Positions 34,992-46,305 of a DNA stretch of 64,000 nt are shown piece by piece (the first letter of the stretch is position 1; every line of letters starts with the position of its first letter). The notes under the pieces are model-generated. The model did no database searches and had not been told where the DNA came from. It saw only the letters and a program-made list of their open reading frames with translations. The stretch covers positions 1,962,501 through 2,026,500 of the forward strand of contig JAILWY010000002.1 of the NCBI GenBank assembly GCA_022113835.1, given 5' to 3'. The stretch comes from Atopsyche davidsoni. Lineage: Eukaryota > Arthropoda > Insecta > Trichoptera > Hydrobiosidae. The position numbers and the translations under genes are program-made.

Positions 34992-35833
34992 AATGATCCC
35001 AATTTTTAACTGAAGAAATTACTAGAATGAATGCTTTATATCAGATCAAAAATACAAACAAACCAGAATATATTACATGTAATAATATTTCAATATGTGA
35101 GCCTTGGATAATTGTTTTATTTTCAGTTTTATGAAAGATTGCCACGAGTTTTTTTTATTTTGTCTTTTCAAGGTATTTAAGTAATATTTTATCTACAACC
35201 ACGCCTTGAAAGGTCCCATTTTTTATGTTATTTTCTTTGGAATATAAGCTTTGAATCTAAATGAAAATGCTGTCATCCCTTAGCACGTTTTACGCCAGCG
35301 CTTTCAGTGCAAGATTTGATTGCAGAATGACATTTTTTTATTAAAAAAGATTTCGACGATTTCAATTTAAGCTTCAGCTTTTTTAAGAAAATGTTTTGTG
35401 TATTTATTGCGGTCAAGAAATCTGTGAATATTAAGTACTCAAGATTATTATGTTTATATATTACTTTACAAATAATTGTTTATTGTGAAAATTAATGACT
35501 TCGTGAAATTCCCTACGAAAATTACAAAATTGAATGAAACAATATTTTGTATTGAAGTGATTTCAGAAGTATTTAATTAAAATAAATAATTATCGACTAC
35601 AGTCCCAAAAATAAATTTGTTGAGTAACGCGCACTTTATTGAGCCTAAGTCTTATAAATTTATTTATGTAAAGCTTGTAATGTTTTAATCATATTTCTCG
35701 CCTGTCTTGGCTATATTTTTTTATTTTTGTATACTGACCTTATTAATACTAAAAAAAGATGTTTTGCAAAGGAATAACGTGAAATTATTTACATGAAAAT
35801 GTTTTCATTGCTTACTGATTTTTCAAACAATAT
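34992..35833. other. AT-rich non-coding DNA
   Basis: Nothing recognised. Confidence 0.5.
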
Positions 35834-36047
35834 TTTTGGCATAATAAAAACGTTGTTTCACTTATAGGATATGATTTTTAAAAATTCTTGCTTAGTACAA
35901 GTGATTCTTTGGAATAATTGGTAATGCACCGACCATTTAAGCTTAGGGATGTGGGTTCAAATCCCACACAAATCACGATGATATTTTTCTAAGAGTTTCT
36001 TTAATCAATTTTCAATATTTGAAAAAATGTACTCTATCATTATCAAT
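35834..36047 (+). mobile_element. tRNA-like (tRNA-Thr-derived) element, single-armed copy
   Basis: Head TTGGCATAATAAAAACGTTG, then GGATATGATTTTTAAAAATT and CTTGCTTAGTAC, lead into the tRNA-like unit. The tail is CGATGATATTTTTCTAAGAG, then AAAAAATGTACT and TATCATTATCAAT. The left inverted arm seen at 18206 is absent, so this copy looks like an ordinary tRNA-headed SINE. The same head appears inverted at 48770-48850. Confidence 0.7.
35901..35976 (+). ncRNA. tRNA-like Pol III promoter unit (pseudogene)
   Basis: 76-nt cloverleaf-like unit GTGATTCT...CAAATCAC with B box GGGTTCAAATCCCAC well preserved; A box degenerate (TTGGAATAATTGGTAATGC). Part of the SINE above. Confidence 0.55.
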
Positions 36048-36355
36048 ACTTTTTTCATAATAAATTTACACAAAACCCTTCGAAAAATAATCACACGTGA
36101 ATGAATAACCCTTGAACATATTAAAAATATTTAATTGTGTAAATCTCCAAGATAATGAGATGTTTTTAGTTTATTGCTGTTAATTTATTGGTTACGTTGC
36201 AACGAGTGTAGCTAACAACAGACTAGGTGGCATTTATTTCAATATTTAATATTATTAAATCAAATTTTATTTAAGGTAAAGGCAATTCAATGCAATACAT
36301 AGGAAAAATATTTTATTCACAGACGCTGTTCCCTACAAAAATATAGCAAATATTG
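36048..36355. other. AT-rich non-coding DNA
   Basis: Nothing recognised. Confidence 0.5.
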
Positions 36356-36727
36356 CAGTGGCGTGCGGTGAGTCCAAATCAAGGCAAGCTATTTTGCGTG
36401 CTGATAATACATCAACTTGGTAAATCTTGGAATTTTCTTCATCATGTGCCTCTCCTCAGATAAGGTTGGCAACCATTTTACTGAGAATATACTCATGCTA
36501 AGCCAGTGTTCTTGGTTTTTTTGGTTGCGGACAAAGTATCAGATCTAAGCGACAGAGCTTTGTAAGGAAAGGATTATTTAATAATGCTATTGGGCAATAG
36601 AAATACGCAAACTTTTCTTTCTAATATAAAATTGCGGTGTATAAGGTCCTGGGGGCCCGATACACTGTTTTCTCAGCACGAGTTATAATTATTAAATGTG
36701 AAAAATGCTAAACGTGTATGTTTAATA

Positions 36728-36948
36728 TATATAATGATAAAAGTACCTTTGTATTTTGTCATCCCTTTGAGTTTATTAAAATTATTTGCATTACTAGTTT
36801 CGACCCAATACACTGGGACATCATCAGATGCATAACTAAACGGGTTTCAAATAATTTTAATAAACTCAAAGGTAAGACAAAATACAAACGTACTTTTATC
36901 ATTATAATAATGGATCTTCACGAATCAAATGCCTTGTCCCTCAACAAG
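36728..36948 (-). mobile_element. Hammerhead family 1 element, copy b
   Basis: Inverted arms (TATAATGATAAAAGTAC...ACTTTGAGTTTATTA and complement) with tail TAATGGATCTTCAC... ending CTCAACAA, as in copy a at 676-893. The left arm keeps the complete hammerhead motif on the minus strand. The element sits inside the composite element 36356-37196. Confidence 0.65.
36787..36833 (-). ncRNA. Type I hammerhead ribozyme motif, core intact
   Basis: Read on the minus strand. Helix I is UGCAU/AUGCA (5 bp). Next come the box CUGAUGA (821-827 complement), a U, and helix II GUCCCA/UGGGUC (one U-U mismatch, loop GUGUAU). The GAAA box (798-801 complement) follows. Helix III is only A-C/G-U closing the dinucleotide UA. 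The cleavage triplet is GUA, between 36792 and 36791. All invariant core residues are present. The short helix III is the form described for hammerheads of Penelope-like elements, which usually act as dimers. Matched by eye; not folded. Confidence 0.6.
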
Positions 36949-37196
36949 GTGTATGTTTGAATTTAATGGAAAGTAAAATATTACTTGTATGGGCCGCACG
37001 TCACAGAAGTGTAGTTTTCGTAAAATGAAAAGTACATGATGCATTTGTATGAAAATGTAGCGTTATGATTGGCTGTTGAGACGACTGTTAAGGGGTGAGT
37101 TTGAGAGGTGCGACTGAGTCCGGGTCGAGTGAGTGGGAGTGGAGCCCCTGGAGGCTGCATGGAGAGCCCCTCCAGGCTCGCGTCACGCCGCCACTG

Positions 37197-38510
37197 AATG
37201 CCCTCTTAGAAGCTGAGTAAAAGTTCCCTGCAAATAAACGGCGTTGCTTGTGTCCACATGCCATGCAAATTTCAGCAGCCTACACACGTAGTAACACAAC
37301 GGATTTGTGACTAACCAATTGTGTTTTTCTATGTGTGAGCTGTTTATAAATTTTTAATATAAAAGTTTGATTTTCAATTATGTCTCGAAGTTTGTAGCAG
37401 CTTGCTATAAATATTATTAATTCATCACGATGCTTTTTAAATAAATTATTATTTATATTTAATATCAAAAAAATGTGTTTTTCGTAGATTTATTATACGT
37501 ACGAAATCCAATTCACCATTGATTGAATTGTCATGTCACTCCAATTTCATCGTTTCAAACACACAGTGTTTTTATTTTTTAACGGAAATATTGAAACAGT
37601 AGGTCGTTTTTGCATACATTTGATATACATGTTTTTAATTTTTTTAACTATGTTTAAAAAAAACTCTCGCACCTGTAGAAAAACATTATTAATCGTTTAA
37701 CTGAAATACGTTAAAATAAACCCTTTTGAGTTTATAAACACGAATTATTCAAATAATTAAAAATTATCGGTTATCAACGTGGATTATATCAATTTTTTTA
37801 AATATTTATTAATAATCAATAATCACTGAGTTTGATTACAATACTACAAATTCATGTGTATCGATTACCAAAAATTATGTTTAGTACGTATTTATTTATA
37901 ATTTGGAGTGGTTTAGGTGTTTAAGCAACTGTGCGGCAAAAGTTAAAATAAACTTTTTAATATAATAAAACAAAAGGTACAGCACATCATTCCAGAGAGG
38001 AAGCTGCTTAGGTTTCCGACACTTGAAATATTGTACGCGAACTTTTATTACACGCCTGCGTCACATGTTTCCGTGTAAATTTTACACCTCGTGCACGTTG
38101 GAATATTACACAAGCCGTAACGCAAACGACAATCATTTCATCTTTTCGAGAAGTTACAACCGGAAATATATAAAATGTGAAAAAATGCCAAAAATGTTGA
38201 CAAGGCTTAGAGAAATCAGCGATGTAATAAATACCCGCCATTGTGTACTTCCCGTGGAAGCAGCCACGCGCATGATGGAGGGATTACTTATTTAAGAGTC
38301 CTTTTGATAGAGGTTCGAAGAAAAACTAAGATGCGATGACTACTTAATACCCTTATCGTCGAAATTCAGAAGCAGCTGTATTTTTTAAATTACTTATTAT
38401 GTGTACTAAAAAATTTTATAATTTGAAAATTCTATTATTTTTTTTATTCATTGAAGGGTATGAATATGTATTATTAACAAACAAGTAAAGTAATGATCAA
38501 ATGTATGTAT
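37197..38510. other. AT-rich non-coding DNA
   Basis: Nothing recognised. A pair of overlapping ORFs on opposite strands at 38008-38295 lies in slightly GC-richer DNA; neither is recognisable. Confidence 0.4.
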
Positions 38511-39013
38511 TTTTTTCACTGTGGTGTTTTTTTTTTTTGCTTATTTGTGGATAGAAAAAGATATATTTCATAGGACAAGAAAAATACAATAATTTTATTC
38601 TGAATGTATTTTTTAAAGAATAATTTTTCTGTTTTTTCTAAATATTTTTTATGCATTTACATATGAATTTATTTTATGAAATAACAAAAAATATCCTTTA
38701 AGCCATAATCTGTATTTGTATATCAATTTTATTGCCTGTAATGTAAAATGTATTCATTGTCTCAAATCCACTTTTTTTCACTGTGGTGTTTTTTTTTTAC
38801 TTATTTGCGGATAGATAAAGATCTATTTACAACAATTTTATTCTGAATGTATTTTTTAAAGAATAATCTTTCTTTTTTTTCTAAATATTCTTTATGCATT
38901 TGTATATGAATTTATTTTACGAAATAACAAAACATATCCTTTAAGCTATAATCTTTATTTGTATATCAATTTTATTGCCTGTAATGTAAAATGTATTCAT
39001 TGTCACAAATCCA
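38511..39013. repeat. 262-bp tandem duplication
   Basis: Copy 1 at 38511-38772 and copy 2 at 38773-39013, starting TTTTTTCACTGTGGTG and ending ATGTATTCATTGTC. Copy 2 has a deletion of about 20 bp and several substitutions. No coding content. Confidence 0.85.
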
Positions 39014-39199
39014 ATATAAAATGTTCTAAAGGGATGATTCTTTGAGGGGTCGTAACAGTAGAAAGCGAAGGCACGATGCAGCGGATGTTTCCGCCGACCG
39101 AGTCCCGAGTATAATTGGATCACAGCCTTCAGAACGAAAACACAAAATACACTTTACTATAAAAGTACGCATCGATTTATAAAAGCTTCGAGAAAATTA

Positions 39200-39420
39200 A
39201 ACTAATCAGAAAATCTCGGGGACTTTGCGAAGAATGCAAATCAACCGAATCGGCTTTACCAATTTACCTTCCGCCCCCAATAAGCCCCCATACCTGAAAC
39301 TTCTTGCGAAGTTAAACTCGGTTAAGGGCGGATTCATCACGGGGGAGCCGAGCTTTGACGGAATCGATTGAAAAAAACTGAGCGGGTCTTTCGCCGCCAA
39401 CTGCGGATTTACAGGACTGA
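39200..39420. other. GC-rich island, putative regulatory
   Basis: CpG-containing block with CCCCCAATAAGCCCCCATA. A 64-codon minus ORF spans it but is unrecognised. Non-coding element candidate. Confidence 0.3.
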
Positions 39421-39599
39421 AAAAAATTTCAGTGCCACTGATGATTTTCGAATATTTAAGAAATCTGCATACTCCGCCCTAATGGGATATATAGATAATT
39501 CTAAGTAGTTTATTTTTACATCATTATATACTATGATACGCAATAAATAATTGAGAGATTATAATTATTTTTATTTGTAAACACTTTCTCAAGTCTATA

Positions 39600-39915
39600 A
39601 GGCCATTCTGTACTCTGAGCCTGTGTAAAGGATTGGTAATGTAGAAGTGTTCTAGGAATAATTGTGTAGAAGAGAGGCTTCCTGATATTATTTCTGTAAA
39701 AGAGTATTAGATCTAAACTCGAGAGCTTTCTAAGGAAATGATTATATAATAATGCTATTGGGCATATAATATAAGACCCAATACACTGTTTTCCTCATAG
39801 AAAACCATGAGAAATGGTCACCAGCCTCATCTGAGGAGAGGCACTTGATGAAGATGAAAAATGTCAGATTTAACCCCAAATAATGTTTTTTTGGGTGATC
39901 GATTAACACATAAAC
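39600..39915. repeat. Dispersed repeat family 3, copy
   Basis: Shares GTGTAAAGGATTGGTAATG, TTAGATCTAAA, AGCTTT.TAAGGAAA.GATTA, then ATAATAATGC.ATTG with 61895-62100, and the latter part also with 36535-36690. GAGGAGAGGCACTTGATGAA at about 39835 matches 36437-36460 in inverted orientation. The family is unknown; 39421-39599 shows nothing. Confidence 0.55.
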
Positions 39916-41345
39916 AACAAGAGCGTCATCATAAAATTTGACATGGGAAAACATCTCATACTGATAATTTTTTTGTTGTAAACAAAGTACTTGAAACGTT
40001 CACAAAATCTGAAATATCAGCAAAGAAATATTCATACGTGAAATGAAGGCGTTCTTTATTAAAAAAAAGCTTTGAAAAATCGATTTTCAGAAATAACTAA
40101 AGCGCGTTGATTACTTAAGGACCTTATCTTCGAAGTTCAGAAGTATGCGAATTTTTTTCAAGAATTCATTTTAAATTTGCTAAAAAAATTGAATGATTTG
40201 CATATTTTATTGATTGTAGATACTGTAAAGGAGACAAAAAATTAAATAAACGCTTTTCAATTTTAAAAAAATGGTCGATAAAAAACGTAATTTATTTGAA
40301 ACAATATAAAATGAAAAAACGTACTTTACATACAAAAAAATCTAGTAAATTAGATTATTTTTTTTACAAATAAATAGTTTAATGTTTGTTTGACTCTCTT
40401 AAACTCTCCAAAAACCCAGTCAGGAGGAAAAATTTACTAAAGTACGCCACAGTTGTTTAATAATTTTTCAGTTCGATATTTCAGTATATAAAAAAAGTAG
40501 TGTACATTTTAGTGACAAGAACTATTTCGTGGTACTTGAAAATTGGTTAATTTATAAATAGGGGATACATCAAAATAAAGAAAATTAGAATTATCTGCAT
40601 ATATTTTGATTAATGAAAGATCAAAAGTATTAATCAGGTAAAACATTAATAGTTATCAAACAATTGTTAAATGCGTATAAATTTACCATGATATTTTTTT
40701 TTCAACTTTCACTTATTAAAGTCTGATATTTGAAGCAAAATGTCTGAAAAAAGCACTTGAAAGGCAAAATGGCTCACAAACCAGAATGATCGCATTTTAG
40801 GGGTGATTTTTTTTTCAGCATTTTTTCAATTTCCAAAGCAACTAGAGAAAACTTTTATTGGCGATCATATTCAATATTTTCGATTTCACTCGACATTTGA
40901 ACGCCCCTATTAGATGAAAAAGTATAAAAAATGGTAATTTATTCAAACATTAGGGACACAAAGTTGCTATCGCCGTCTCGCCCGAGCCTTTCTCTCGCTC
41001 CAGCACTGTAAACAACCCCAAACGCGATGACTCGACGGATGCTCTACATAAATCACTGATCTTCTTATTGTTATATGATTTGTTTTGATATATATATTTC
41101 AAAAAGCTCCGATTTCTTTTTTGTGGGAATACACGAATAAATCGGAAAGCTCTATTCATATTAATGATGTCGAATTCGGCTAAATCATTGCAGCAATCAT
41201 ATAACTTTTACTAGAGTGACGTTCTGTGAGAAGCTTCTCTTTATATAAAAGCTCTAAAATTTTGTATGAAGTATACCCTCAGTAATGGAACAATACAAAG
41301 GTATACTCAAACATGAAACGGCGAAAAAATTGTAGGAAAAAAAAT
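39916..41345. other. AT-rich non-coding DNA
   Basis: Nothing recognised apart from a GC-richer patch at 40960-41050. Confidence 0.45.
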
Positions 41346-41411
41346 TCAGGACATTGTTTGGATTCGAAGTTACACCTCCAGGTTGTTATCCAATTGAACT
41401 ACAACGCTGCT
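41346..41411 (-). repeat. tRNA-like SINE head or tRNA pseudogene
   Basis: Minus strand has TAGTTCAATTGGATAACA (A box, good match) and AACTTCGAATCCAA (B box) at normal spacing. The acceptor stem is not convincing, so it is taken as an old SINE head. Confidence 0.45.
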
Positions 41412-42205
41412 TAGGAATAGGATTAAGATTTGTCAAATCACAGCTGGGATTTTTAACCTTCACGAATATTGAGACTTATTCTTTTCTACGCCTTGTTAGC
41501 TGAAAATCATAAATAAAATTATTTAAAAATATGCACGTAATCAAAAAAGGCTAAATTTTCTAGTATGCTAATTTCTTGGTCTCCGACATTTACAACCTCA
41601 TTTATTTCACAATAAAATCGTACAGAAACTATACTTTGCGCTGTAAATAAAATTATCGTTATTGCGAGCGTTTAAACTGCGTTATAAATTTTTGATTAGT
41701 AATAAATGTTAAACAAAGTTAATCCACGTCTCTCACCCGCCTTATTGCGGTTTATCTTTATAAACGAGCCTTTACGAGTCCATTGTATTTGAAGACTTTA
41801 TAACTGAAATAAGTATTGGTTTTTACGAGAGTTTGATTCGCGACTTAAAGTTGTTGGTTAGTAAAGAAGTGCTTGACTTAATTACTTGCAACTTAGTTTG
41901 ACTTCATTACAATTTAATGACATTAGAAGCTATAGCATGCCTAATAAATATTTTAAACCATACTTAATTCGTTGGCAATAACATCTCAGAAGTAATATGC
42001 AACTAACTAAGCATAACCACTTTATAAATTTTATATTCTAAGAATATGCTCATAATCACTACATCAATATGAGATATTGCAGCAATCAATACATACTCAA
42101 AAGCGATATATTTTGTAAATTATTATTAAAAACACAACCGTTTTAATCAGAAAAATCTTAGTTTTATGCCAAGTCTTTGTAAAAAATAAACTATTGATAA
42201 CTTTA
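41412..42205. other. AT-rich non-coding DNA
   Basis: Nothing recognised. Confidence 0.5.
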
Positions 42206-42207
42206 TA

Positions 42208-42464
42208 CAGTAATACCCGCTTTGAAAGAATCGCGTTAACTTCATCAAATCAAAACTTAATACAAAAAAATACGAATCATTTTAATCAATCGCTTGAATT
42301 CTAAGAACACTGTTTGCAGTATTACATGTTATTTTTACTGAAAAATACATCTATTGTCTTTTGGGTAGCGTTTTTTTACGTTCTTGTAAAATACGTTCTT
42401 AACAACCAACGCTGTTTTTAATTGTTAAGAGAAGTCAATGACTACTATACAATACAATATACTG
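42208..42464. mobile_element. Pogo/Tigger-like MITE, copy 1
   Basis: Begins CAGTAATACCCGCTTTGA and ends ATACTG, flanked by TA on both sides (42206-42207, 42465-42466). The interior from about 42290 to 42440 (landmarks ACATGTTATTTTTACTGAAA, CTTTTGGGTAGCGTT, GTCAATGACTAC) is the reverse complement of 60495-60645. The ends and TA duplication fit the pogo branch of Tc1/mariner. No coding capacity. Confidence 0.65.
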
Positions 42465-42639
42465 TACATTTATAAAAGTGCTAACAGCACCGACAAGTCA
42501 TGTGAGCTGAGCCTTTTCTGTCAACGACGCTGTCAATGTACAACGCGTACTGATTTCTAGCAGCAGTAATGTTTTAAAAAATAATTATTTAAAATTATTA
42601 AGGGCGTGAATAAATAATACAGAAAGTATTCAAATATGA

Positions 42640-42930
42640 ACCAGTGCAGAGATTGTTTCGACACAGTGTAGCACAGCGAGTGGCCTCCTTCGGCATTGTC
42701 AGGGAAGTCCCGGGGTGTAATCGCTGCGGCACAATTTATTCGACTCCTAATGCCTCGAGTTTAAGGGATATTAAATCAGCAGCTGAAGAATGTCTCGAGG
42801 CATTAAACAATAGGCCCAGTGACCCCACAGGACTAACGACTTCTGTCACAACCGGCCGGCGCCGCCACAACGGTGGTGCGCGGGGTCCTCCGAGTGACTT
42901 AATTAAACCTGTCCCAAGCGGAAAACTAAT
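42640..42930. other. CpG-rich island with 12-bp inverted repeat
   Basis: An open frame of 122 codons (42644-43012, +) covers the island, but its tail is AT-driven and no domain is recognised. A perfect inverted repeat TAATGCCTCGAG (42748-42759) / CTCGAGGCATTA (42794-42805) with a 34-bp spacer lies in the middle. GGCCGGCGCCGCC near 42852 is the CpG peak. Regulatory element or exon cannot be separated by eye. Confidence 0.3.
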
Positions 42931-43012
42931 TTTCCATATGATTGATTTATGCTTTCATAATTGGTTTGACTTTAGCTTTATTTCTTACTATGAAAAATAT
43001 ATACTTCGCTGA

Positions 43013-44529
43013 CAACTCATAGGCATTGAAAATCATGAAAAACCGGTTCAATTTTTCATACTACATATTTGAGCAATAAACATGAATACTTGAGATTATA
43101 AATATTTTCATTTGTAAGTTATGTTGAGGTTAAATTCATTTGAGTAAAACTAGGCAAATCAAAAGCTACCGAGTATTGTGAGTATACTGTGTCTGAATAT
43201 TGATGAATTGTCACAATTCATTTTATATAACAAAATATAGTATCACAGATTTGTGTTTTGCAGACAAAAAGCAATAGTACTTTAAAAACTAAAAAAAACC
43301 CACTTGAATGAAGCAAAGCATAAGCACGCGATGAACAAACTTTTGATAATTACTTCTTTATTGGCTGAAAACACGTTTCCGACAAATATTACCAAAGTTT
43401 TTATTAGTATTTTAACATGCAACGATATATGTTTTTTTTTGTCACTAAATTACAGTGATTACATACAATTTTTTTTCTAGAAATTTTAACTAGTGAATAC
43501 GACAACATTTATAAATAAAAGAGTAGGAGAGGCTGCAGTCTGAGATTTGGTTAAAATAACGTGCTTTCCCGCTTTATGTGTTACTGTTTTTTTTTTTTGT
43601 ATATATGTATTATTTGATACTAAATATAAATTTTCGCAAGTCTCCAGAAAAAAAATATTTTCTATTTTAAATAAAAAATGATGAATTTTGAATTAAAATT
43701 ATGACGTAAGAGGAGGTTCATTTTGACTTCAGTGACATCATTAGCAAGCTAAATAGCGATACTTTGGGGGAGGAACATCTGCTTGAGAAACGTGATAAGC
43801 CTCCACACCCTCTGCGAGACTTCACAACAAGGTGCCGTGAAGGCTGGAGGTATGCTTTGTTCATACATTTTTGAAATCTTTCAAGGTGATAATGTTACTG
43901 TTAAATTTTGAAATCAACCTCAACAAGGTTTATGTTTTTTTTTAATTTTTTTTAAACACTTCTAGCTATGGCAAGCATGTTTGGTTCATAGAAGAAAGTG
44001 TAACTTGTGTCCACAATGTGCTTGGTTGTCGCCGATGAAATATATATGTATCTCAGCATTTGGTCAATATATTAAAGCATTTTATTTTTGATGTTCAAAA
44101 TAAAATAAAACTTCAAGATGCACTTTCATGTAAATTTAAAAAAATATATAGTATAACAGAAAAATTTGAAATTGACGTGTGTTTTATTTTATAGGCTCAT
44201 TATTTACAAATTTTATTATTCAACAAGAACACTTAATTTTAAAATAATATGTTTGTTATTAATAATATCTACTGAGCTTCAAACATAAAAAGGCTTTTTC
44301 GTTGACAAAACCTTTCATTGGAAAAATGATAGCTTTCGGGAATTTCTAAATTTAGTTTTTATAGCAAAAAATATTAATAAACCTTTGGCATTTGGAAAAT
44401 GGAAGCTATGGTTCTCGAAATCTTTTGATCTACTTTCGCCGAAAAGGGTCACTGTAACAATATAGATTTAGGACATGAAGATCTATTCGAACAAAACAAA
44501 TAAATGCCGAATAACTGGTATAACAGACG
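43013..44529. other. AT-rich non-coding DNA
   Basis: Nothing firm. 43740-43860 is GC-richer and 43920-43990 is T-rich. No ORF of interest. Confidence 0.45.
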
Positions 44530-44700
44530 AAGGCCGGGAGAATCCCGGGAACGTCGATACGAATAAGACTTAAGGCCATAAAAAAATTAAAAAGCCTTCT
44601 GCCCCATAAGTCACCCCCGAGAGCCTCTCTGCCAGCCCCGGGCTGCTGTATGTGGCCGCAAAGGTTAAGGTCGAGGGTCCGGCGCTTAAAAAATAATCCT
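44530..44700. other. GC-rich island, putative regulatory
   Basis: Contains AAGGCCATAAAAAAATT and CCCCATAAGTCACCCCC. Minus ORF 44430-44720 crosses it without recognisable content. Confidence 0.3.
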
Positions 44701-46009
44701 TTTGTAAGGCAGCAGAACACATTAAAACCTGTCTGGTGAGCGTGATTTACTGCCTTGTAACTAATTTATACGATTTAATTTGTGATACTTCATATTCAAA
44801 CAACATATATGAATAGCTAGAAGATAACAAGAATTTTTCATTTTCTAAGAAACCTTGCTTCTTCAGACCATGAAAGAAAAAATCACTTACAAAAATGTAC
44901 GTAATCGCCTAGCCAGTCGGTTATATAAATTTAAAAGATATGACTTGCGTCGTTGCGCTGCAAAACCCGCTCTGAAAGTTTTACTTATTCTCAAGATAAC
45001 GGCCGAAATACTGTTGGATTATTTTGATATTTTATAGCTCTAACTACTAAATAAAACTTAAGTTTTTACATCAAATATTTTTTTATAGACTTAGTTTGTA
45101 AAATATTTAGGATTGTATTTAACTAGTTGGCGTGCCAATACGTTTTGTCGGTTAAAAAATTTAAACTAACCGTTATGTCAGAATTTATTCATAGAAAATT
45201 TTAATTTTGCTGTGAGTGAGTACCAGTTATAGAATAACTGACGATGGCGCTTACAACTAATAAAGTTCTAATTAAAATTTCATCTTAAGATAAGCTCAAA
45301 CGTCTTTAATAGCACAAATTAATTAATCTCTCTCTTTGGTGGTCAAAGATAACGCTTCAGCTTTTGTTCAAAATAGTTTAAAACAAAACAACGACCGTAA
45401 TATCTTAATATTATAATTATATTATTTCAGGAATGAACTTTTCAGTCTTTCAGTGTATATTTTTATTGTTTATATTATATGTTTTAGTATCAATAATATA
45501 ATTTAAAAAGTGTTTGTCATGCTTCAACTGACTTTACTTTAAGTAGTTTAAAGTAATATTTTAGTATTAATATAAAAAAAACACTCGTAAATCAACTACT
45601 TACCTCGCATACTTTTATTTATGATCAAATTCACTATCATTTCTTTTAACTCCGCACAAGTACGCAAAGCCCGTATATTATGATGATAAAGAACGAATTC
45701 ATTAAATAATACCCGATTTGGGTTTTTACGTATTCTCGAGTCAATTTTTTATGTGACATTTTTTACACTGAAACTTTCAAAAAAATACATTATATTTATA
45801 GCCCAAAAACAGCTACAGTAATTTATAAATCATTCTTATGTCGTCTGAATTTTCATTTTTATACATTCCAGGTTGAACTTTAAATAAAACTCACATCCAT
45901 CATGGATAACTTCAAATTTTACAAAATCCACTTTTCAAGAGTAAAAAAAAAAAAAAAGTGCCAACTCAGAACAGGGTGATTTTAATAAATTTCACGAAGT
46001 CAACAGCCA
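44701..46009. other. AT-rich non-coding DNA
   Basis: Nothing recognised. Confidence 0.5.
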
Positions 46010-46301
46010 CCCCGGCCGATCCGGGGCGGAAATAATTTCAGCTAACGAATTGTTCAACTCGGATAAAAATACGTGCACATTCAGTGAGTACTGATTTCGA
46101 GTTCGACTGTGAGAACTATTTGCGGACTGCTCTTGAAGATTCATTGGCAGACTCGGGCTGGGACATCCCCGGCTCGGGGGTGGGGGATGATATTAAGCGT
46201 TTTAAGGCTGCGTCGAAAAAACCACCCCACTCCGAAGAGACCGTTCATTTACTGACTCCGGTTATTAGAGAACTACTAATAGTTCATTTACATCCGGAGT
46301 T
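46010..46301 (+). other. GC-rich island with 73-codon open frame
   Basis: Frame open from 46036 to the TAA overlapping the TTAA at 46302, preceded by a possible acceptor (AATAATTTCAG, ending 46040). It reads TDFEFDCENYLRTALE, then DSLADSGWDIPG. No ATG is in frame; the apparent start is GTG. Acidic and serine-rich; not recognised. It ends at the piggyBac insertion site, so an older open frame could have been truncated there. Confidence 0.25.
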
Positions 46302-46305
46302 TTAA

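Larger units (their letters stand above)
36356..37196. mobile_element. Composite DNA-transposon-like element with CAGTGGCG ends
   Basis: Left end CAGTGGCGTGCGGTG and the complement of the right end, CAGTGGCGGCGTGACG, share eight bases and then diverge. Flanking 8-mers (AAATATTG, AATGCCCT) do not match, so the boundaries are tentative. Inside are a piece of the dispersed repeat family also at 39600 and 61880 (36430-36700) and a complete hammerhead family 1 insertion. The right end is unusually GC-rich. Confidence 0.4.

Noticed and set aside
46084..46305. 73-codon acidic ORF as a gene start
   Set aside because: The apparent Met is a GTG and there is no in-frame ATG. Kept only as an unassigned open frame in a GC island.
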